A stretch of DNA of 64,000 nt from Aurelia coerulea. Taxonomy: Eukaryota; Cnidaria; Scyphozoa; Semaeostomeae; Ulmaridae. Below the pieces are notes generated by a model. It did not search any database. It had not been told where the DNA came from and saw nothing but the letters and a program-made list of their open reading frames with translations. This document shows, piece after piece, positions 57,480 to 64,000 of this stretch. Position 1 is the first letter of the stretch. Every line of letters begins with the position of its first letter. The stretch covers positions 11,180,501 through 11,244,500 of the forward strand of contig CM076952.1 of assembly GCA_039566865.1 (NCBI GenBank), in the 5' to 3' direction. The translations under genes and the position numbers were made by a program.

Positions 57480-58880
57480 GAGGTGGTGAATAAGGGATTG
57501 CACTTTGTTCAACATCAAACATTTATCATCCTTCTTGTCTTCCTGACATGGCATGCGTCCTTCTCTGGTATGAATTAAATCTGTTGGTCTTACTGTTGTT
57601 GCACAAAACTTTTTTGCTATTTGTTTGTATCTTAGTTGACCTAAAAGTCAGATATGATGTAGTGATCTAACTACCGGACCTGCAAAGAAAAAACATAAAG
57701 GAGGGGAGGGGGTTGTTAAACAGGGAAGTTTGTTTTCACATTGACATATATGGGTTCTGTTGGATGTTTGTACAATTTCCTTTAGCGTGTTTTCAGTCAC
57801 GCCGTGTTAGGGCACCTGCGAAGAAAACACATAAAGGAGGGGAGAGGGTTGCTAAACCAGGGAAGTCTGTTTGCACATTGACATATATGGATTCTGTTGT
57901 ATGCTTGTACAATTTCCTTTAGCATGTTTTCATTCACGCCGTGTTAGGGCACCTGCGAAGAAAAAATATAGAGGAGGGGAGGGGGGTTGCTAAACCAGGG
58001 AAGTCTGTTTGCACATTGACATGTATGGATTCTGTTGAATGCTTGTACAGTTTCCTTTAGCATATTTTCAGTCATGCAGTGTTCGAGCACCTGCAAAGAA
58101 AAAGCATAAAGGGGGAGGGGGTTGCTAACGTAGGGAGGTTTGTTTCCACATTGACATATTATATGGATTCTATTAGATGTTTGTACAATTTCCTTTAGCA
58201 TTTTTTCAGTCACACGGTGTTAGAGCACCTGTGCAGCTATGAAGTAATACTGTGTTACCAATTGTATTTAATTTCAAAGGCATATCACTTGAGGAGTGCG
58301 TTTGTTGTTCACCTGTCACTGATCTCCGGATATTAATGAGGAGCAATATGTACTAGGATCTGTATACACAATAAGGCAAAGCTGAGGCATTTGAATGTTA
58401 TTGCAAGCGATATAAAAGTAAAAGAGAATTGGGCCATATGAAATAAATAATAGATCCTCATCAGCGCTAGTCTGGAAAATTTATATTTGTGTTGATATTA
58501 CAAATTCCTTTGCTATGATGAATGCAAGTTTTAGCCTGGCCCACAAAGCATTGGGCATATATGTGTAAGTGGTGAAAGAGGAGTAAATGTTGCTCAATAT
58601 CAAACATTTATCCTTCTCCTGTCATGAGATAGATTTGTTGTTGTGGTTGCTACTGAACTATTCTGTTTTGTTTTGTTTGTATGTATTGTTGAAACAAAAG
58701 TTGATTATGATGTTGTGATCTAAATTACCTGCAAGAAAAAACATAAAGGGGGAGGACGGTTGCTGAACTGGGAAAGTTTGTTTTCAAATTGAAGTATATG
58801 GATTGTGCAGAATGCTCGTGTACAATTTCCTTCTGCATATTTTCAGTCACACTGCGTTAGAGCACCTGTGTGTTCTGCGA
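57480..58880. repeat. Internal segmental duplication in the 5.3-kb insert
   Basis: About 57490-57815 and 58580-58866 share a series of blocks in the same order: CAACATCAAACATTTATC-like, ACCTGCAAAGAAAAAACATAAAGG, GTTTGTTTTCAcATTGAcATATATGG-like, TACAATTTCCTT and TTTTCAGTCACaC/GCCGTGTTAG-like sequence. They are diverged, so this duplication is older than the tandem 138-bp repeats between them. Confidence 0.65.
57683..58231 (-). repeat. 138-bp tandem repeat with splice-acceptor-like motif (four copies)
   Basis: Copies begin, on the minus strand, after TTTGCAG or TTCGCAG at 58229, 58091, 57953 and 57816; spacing is 136-138 bp. Each has a C-rich tract, then a pyrimidine run, CAG, then GTG and a stretch that reads MTENMLKE on the minus strand. 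Two copies are open together as an 89-codon frame (57944-58213). Other copies have in-frame stops. It may be repeated exons or a noncoding repeat that resembles them. Confidence 0.6.
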
Positions 58881-58947
58881 TCATAAAGTGATATTGTGTT
58901 ACTAATTGTTGTTGTTGTTTTTTAAACCAGTGGTGCTCACTTGATGC

Positions 58948-59967
58948 TTGTATTTGTTGTTCACCTGTCAATTTAGTGTCCGGATAAATAATGTCTGCAG
59001 TTCTTTTCAAGAAATAGTATCAGGAGTCCCCCAAGGATCAGTGTTAGGTCCTATTCTTTTCAATTTCTATATAAATGATCTTTTCTATTTCATAAAGCAA
59101 GCAACCATGTACAATTATGCTGATGATAACACGCTGGCTTTCTTTTCCAAATCCTTGCCGGATCTTGTCAAGGTTTTGGAAAGTGAAGCAAGCAGCGCTC
59201 TCTCTTGGCTTGAACAAAATGAAATGATTGCTAACCCTAACAAATTCCATGCACTTATTGTTAAAAAAGACCAGGCAAACACTTGTGGCATAAATCTTGA
59301 TTTCCAAGGACATTCTATCAAATCTGAGGAGACTGTTAAACTCTTAGGTGTAACACTAGATTACAAATTGAACTTTGACCCACACATATCAAACCTTTGC
59401 AAAAAAGCCGCGGCACAACTAAACGTTCTTAAACGACTTAAGTCATTTATTGGTTTTGCTGAAAAAGAAGTTTTGGTTCAAAGTTTCGTGTACTCAAATT
59501 TTAACTACTGTCCTTTAGTTTGGTATTTTTCATCTTCAAAATCAGTCCAGAAAGTTGAAAGAATACAGGAACGCGCGCTTAGATTTCTGTACAATGATCA
59601 CAAAAGCTCCTATAATGATCTTCTTATCAGGTCAAAAAGATGCACAATGCAAGTTGCTCGTCAGAGAACTCTCTGTGTCGAAATCTTTAAGACAATAAAA
59701 AACTTGAATCCATCTTTTATGCGTAATATTTTTAGTTCAAGAACTTCAAATCATCCATCTCGGAATCCCAACAATTTAAATCATTTTCGACCAAATCAGG
59801 TAACTTTCGGTTCCAAGAGCCTTAAAGCCATGGGACCTCAGATTTGGAACTGTTTGCCAAATGAACTAAAATCAGCTGAAAATCTAAACAGTTTCAAGGT
59901 TATGATAAAACAATGGAATGGCCCCACCTGTAAATGCAACGTTTGTAAATATAATGATATCATGTAG
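58948..59967 (+). pseudogene. CR1/jockey-like LINE reverse transcriptase, 3' fragment
   Basis: The frame is open for 339 codons, but the true LINE sequence starts near 58974 (VRINN...). Motif B GVPQGS is at residues 26-31 and motif C YADD at 57-60. The thumb and C-terminal region ends in a Cys-rich tail with CKCNVCKYN, typical of CR1/L2/jockey-type RTs. Motif A, the rest of the N-terminal RT and the endonuclease are absent, so this is a 5'-truncated dead copy. The preceding sequence up to about 58973 belongs to the host insert. Confidence 0.82.
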
Positions 59968-60155
59968 ATTTTGTCCATTTATGTCCATGTAGTTTGATAT
60001 TTATCTTCTGTATATACGTATTCATTTCCTTAACGTTATTTTTCCATTTGTTAGTAGATTCGATTTAGATTAGTTGTATGTGTATATATTTGTATATATA
60101 TATGTATAGCTAGGTGTAAAAAAACGAATAAAAATAAGATAACAAACAAACAAAA
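58974..60155 (+). mobile_element. 5'-truncated CR1-like LINE copy with A-rich tail
   Basis: It runs from the truncated RT frame through about 185 bp of 3' UTR to an A-rich end (AATAAAAATAAG, then CAAACAAACAAAA near 60140-60155). Direct target duplications could not be fixed by eye. Confidence 0.7.
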
Positions 60156-61240
60156 CTGATATCATTACATTTAACGAAGAGCAATGCTGTAGGCTCTGTC
60201 TACCCTATAAAGCAAATTTGAACTCTTTGGAAGTTACTGCATGCAACATAAAATTAAAAACAGAATTAAAATGTCCTTCTGCTTGGAGGATTCAGAGATA
60301 ATAAAGAAAGGTTTGCATGATAAGATTGACAAGATACCTTGTTTCTAATGTTTTCAATTCTTTTCTACCACTTCTCCACTTAAATCCATTTGTCTTGATG
60401 GTTTTGTCTCTGTTTCTTACTTTCTTTTTGACAGTGATGATGGCAGCTAGTACAGTGGAATTTTATTCAGGCACCATTAACTTTTGTGTCCATTTTTAGT
60501 TGTCTGCATGGTCTGCATAAACACCCTTCTTAACTGAGTTCAATGGCTTCAAAGACCCTCAGAATTCAGTTACACATTTGAAAGTTCAGTTCCAATAATT
60601 GGTTTTAGTTTCATCTTTGCCAATAAAATATCGTTAATTTCTGATGTGGTCGCAGTAGGAGATAAATGAAGTCAACTGTCGTTTTGGCGCCCACTTTTCA
60701 CGGGCTTTCATGCAAGTTTCGTGTTGACTTGAGTTGAGCTAAGCTTCAGTGTTCTAGTCCATGTTATTACCCACAGATTTGTGACAGCAATCCAAATTAA
60801 TGAAATTGTTAGTATAAGTTGAATCCAAAACAACACTCTTGAATCTTTTTGTTGATTCGGCTTGCCTCTTTGTGATGCAATGTACAAGCGTGAGCCAATC
60901 CTGTAGGCCATCTATTTACGGAGGGCGTGTCGACAAAGACAGAACAGCAAACTTTTCACCTATCTGCTCATTCATATACCGGGATGACTGTACGCAACAA
61001 TCCCCTCTTCTAATGCAGTCTTGCTTCAAGAAGATTTGCAACGATACCAAGAGTTGATTGCGCACATATATGGCCAAGTAATCTCGATTAGTTTGAAACG
61101 AAAGCAGAACAAGCAGTCACAATCAATCAATATGGCTAACACGAGGCCATGCCTGTTGACCGTGGGGTCTGGAACTAGTTTGTGCTTGACATGAGATGAT
61201 CCAGGGGGATGCAACAAATTAAGTAGCATGTCGTTAAGCT
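60156..61240. other. Noncoding part of the 5.3-kb insert
   Basis: No repeat or protein was recognised in this kilobase. The open frames present are 60-72 codons and unconvincing. Confidence 0.4.
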
Positions 61241-61266
61241 GCATTTACTCCTGCTAACGTAAATGC
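61241..61266 (+). other. Terminal hairpin of the 5.3-kb insert
   Basis: GCATTTAC (61241-61248) and GTAAATGC (61259-61266) form an 8-bp stem with a 10-nt loop (TCCTGCTAAC), 4 bp from the target duplication. Both this and the hairpin at 48940-48965 are preceded by TGTCGTTAA. Confidence 0.7.
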
Positions 61267-61270
61267 TTGC

Positions 61271-64000
61271 ATTAACGTACTTTAGTAGCTACAATTTATA
61301 TTATAAACAGTTTTGCACTCGTTGTTCTTTAAAACTTTAGTTCTGCCAGTTACTTCTTTTATAGCACTACATTAGTGTTGAGCAACCATTCTTGGACACA
61401 TTACTATAGATATTAGTTTTTTCTTTAGTCTCATTTTAGCTTTACTGCATAAACAAACATCGATTTATTAAATGTTTATTTTCTCAAAGAAAACAAATTA
61501 TAAACACAAAAAGTGTTGATTAGCGTACTTCAGTAGCTACAATTTATATTATAAACAGTATTGCATTCATCGTTCTTTAAAACTTTTGTTCTTCCAGTAA
61601 CTTCTTTTACAGCACTATATTAGTGCTGCAGCAGCCATTTTTGGAAACATTACTATAGACATTTTTTTTCTTTAGTCCCATTTTAGCTTTACAGCATAAA
61701 CAAACATCGATTAACTAAATGTTTATTTTCTTATAGAAAACAAATTATAAACACAAAAAGTGTTGATTAACGTACTTCAGTAGGTAAAATTTATATTATA
61801 AACAGTATTGCACTCATCGTTCTTTAAAACTTTTGTTCTACCAGTAACTTCTTTTATAGCACTATATTAGTGCTGCAGCAACCATTCTTGGAAACATTAC
61901 TATAGACAATAGTTTTTCTTTAATCTCATTTTAGCTTTACTGCATGAACAAACATCGAATAATTAAATGTTTATTTTCTCAAAGAAAACAAATTATAAAC
62001 ACAAAAAGTGTTGATTAACGTACTTCAGTAGCTACAATTTATATTATAAACAGTATTGCATTCATCGTTCTTTAAAACTTTTGTTCTACCAGTAACTTTT
62101 TTTATAGCACTATATTAGTGCTGCAGCAACCATTCTTGCAAACATTACTATAGACAATAGTTTTTTCTTTAGTTCCATTTTAGCTTTACTGCATAAACAA
62201 ACATCGATTAACTAAATGTTTATTTTCTCAAAGAAAACAAATTATAAACACAAAAAGTGTTGATTAACGTACTTCAGTAGCTACAGTTTTCATTATAAAC
62301 AGTTTTGCACTCAACGTTCTTTAAAACTTTAGTTCTACCAGTAACTTTTTTTATAGCACTATATTAGTGCTGCAGCAACCATTCTTGCAAACATTACTAT
62401 AGACAATAGTTTTTTCTTTAGTTCCATTTTAGCTTTACTGCATAAACAAACATCGATTAACTAAATGTTTATTTTCTCAAAGAAAACAAATTATAAACAC
62501 AAAAAGTGTTGATTAACGTACTTCAGTAGCTACAGTTTATATTATAAACAGTATTGCATTCATCGTTCTTTAAAACTTTTGTTCTACCAGTAACTTTTTT
62601 TATAGCACTATATTAGTGCTGCAGCAACCATTCTTGCAAACATTACTATAGACAATAGTTTTTTCTTTAGTTCCATTTTAGCTTTACTGCATAAACAAAC
62701 ATCGATTAACTAAATGTTTATTTTCTCAAAGAAAACAAATTATAAACACAAAAAGTGTTGATTAACGTACTTCAGTAGCTACAGTTTTCATTATAAACAG
62801 TTTTGCACTCAACGTTCTTTAAAACTTTAGTTCTACCAGTTACTTCTTTTATAGCACTATATTAGTGCTGCAGCAACCATTCTTGGACACATTACTATAG
62901 ATATTAGTTTTTTATTTAGTCTCATTTTAGCTTTACTGCATGAACAAACATCGAATAATTAAATGTTTATTTTCTTATAGAAAACAAATTATAAACACAA
63001 AAAGTGTTGATTAACGTACTTCAGTAGCTACAATTTATATTATAAACAGTATTGCATTCATCGTTCTTTAAAACTTTTGTTCTACCAGTAACTTTTTTTA
63101 TAGCACTATATTAGTGCTGCAGCAACCATTCTTGCAAACATTACTTTAGACAATAGTTTTTTCTTTAGTTCCATTTTAGCTTAGAAAACAAATTATAAAC
63201 ACAAAAAGTGTTGATTAACGTACTTCAGTAGCTACAGTTTTCATTATAAACAGTTTTGCACTCAACGTTCTTTAAAACTTTAGTTCTACCAGTTACTTCT
63301 TTTATAGCACTATATTAGTGCTGCAGCAACCATTCTTGGACACATTACTATAGCCTTAGTTTTTTCTTTAGTCTCATTTTAGCTTTACTGCATGAACAAA
63401 CATCGAATAATTAAATGTTTATTTTCTCAAAGAAAACCAATCATAAACACAAAAAGTGATGATTAACGTACTTCAGTAGCTACAGTTTTCATTATAAACA
63501 GTTTTGCACTCAACGTTCTTTAAAACTTTAGTTCTACCAGTTACTTCTTTTATAGCACTATATTAGTGCTGCAGCAACCATTCTTGGACACATTACTATA
63601 GATATTAGTTTTTTCTTCAGTCTCATTTTAGCTTTACTGCATAAACAAAAATCGATTAACTAAATGTTTATTTTAAAAAACAAAAACAAAAAAACAAAAA
63701 AGTGTGAATTAACGTACTTTAGTAGGTACAATTTATATTATATACAGTATTGCACTCATCGTTCTTTAAAACTTTACTTCTACCAGTTACTTCTTTTATA
63801 GCACTATATTAGTGCTGCAGCAACCATTCTTGGACACATTACTATAGACAATAGTTTTTTCTTTAATCTCATTTTAGCTTTACTGCATGAACAAACATCG
63901 AATAATTAAATGTTTATTTTCTCAAAGAAGACATATTATAAACAGAAAAAGTGTTGATTAACGTACTTCAGTTGCTACAATTTATATTATAAACAGTATT
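61271..64000 (-). repeat. Reverse-orientation satellite array to the window end (about 11 monomers)
   Basis: Monomers with AAGTGTTGATTAACGTACTTCAG dominate. A two-monomer pattern of about 450-500 bp recurs, marked by ACAGTTTTCATTATAAACAG at about 62283, 62781, 63233 and 63484. One monomer near 63180 has lost the TTACTGCATAAACAAAC to TTTTCTCAAAG segment. The array continues past the window. Confidence 0.94.

Larger units (their letters stand above)
55944..61270. mobile_element. Large insert (about 5.3 kb) with 7-bp target duplication, unclassified
   Basis: ATTAACG occurs just before (55937-55943) and just after (61271-61277), and both flanks match one satellite monomer (GATTAACG-TACTT). The left end is CCTGGCGC and the right end is a hairpin plus TTGC. 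Contents: short ORFs without recognised function (for example 56005-56235), two copies of CCTTCATTCGGTTGAGG (about 56138 and 56579), G-runs (57181-57192, 57294-57304), a 138-bp tandem repeat, a larger internal duplication and a CR1-like LINE fragment. No transposase was recognised. The target duplication supports mobility; the class is unknown. Confidence 0.5.

Noticed and set aside
1..64000. tRNA or rRNA genes
   Set aside because: None recognised by eye on either strand; a tRNAscan or Infernal run would settle it.

Overview
This is eukaryotic, almost certainly animal, repeat-rich DNA with no recognisable single-copy host gene. Its coding content is retroelement protein: a Penelope-like element (PLE), an RTE/BovB-type LINE and a CR1/jockey-like LINE. 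An AT-rich satellite of about 233-249 bp makes up most of the rest. This mix fits a marine invertebrate such as a cnidarian. That assignment is a weak inference, because nothing here is diagnostic of a taxon. The setting looks like satellite heterochromatin.

Bases 1-25257 hold three head-to-tail copies of a composite unit: a PLE followed by a satellite array. Units 1 and 2 are each exactly 9120 bp (starts at 1, 9121 and 18241) and differ at roughly a dozen bases. Each PLE has a short N-terminal ORF and a long reverse transcriptase plus GIY-YIG endonuclease ORF. The two lie in overlapping frames joined at a canonical A_AAA_AAC -1 slippery heptamer. A hammerhead ribozyme lies about 95 bp after the stop codon. 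No second ribozyme is visible upstream, so the element looks 5'-truncated. Unit 3 has lost four and gained three satellite monomers.

Bases 25258-29687 are two abutting insertions (649 bp and 3781 bp) that share both ends and have TTAA at or within one base of all three junctions. Bases 29688-41910 are satellite in + orientation, interrupted by a 5'-truncated RTE LINE (minus strand, about 30692-32749) whose 677-codon RT frame is intact. Bases 41911-42338 hold three copies of an unrelated ~161-bp repeat. From there to the window end the same satellite runs in the opposite orientation, so this point is a strand switch.

The reversed satellite is broken by three inserts. The first, 44371-48969, carries a hairpin minisatellite and poly-G tracts. 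The second, 54433-55224, is a MITE with long inverted repeats and TA duplications. The third, 55944-61270, has 7-bp target duplications, a 138-bp tandem repeat and a CR1-like RT fragment. The first and third inserts end in the same 8-bp-stem hairpin with a 10-nt loop and a compensatory base-pair change, which suggests one family of large, undescribed elements.

The most notable arrangement is the tandem PLE-satellite unit carrying one ribozyme per unit. If transcribed through, it could be cut into 9120-nt RNAs that carry satellite sequence together with the RT frame. This is a hypothesis read from sequence only.
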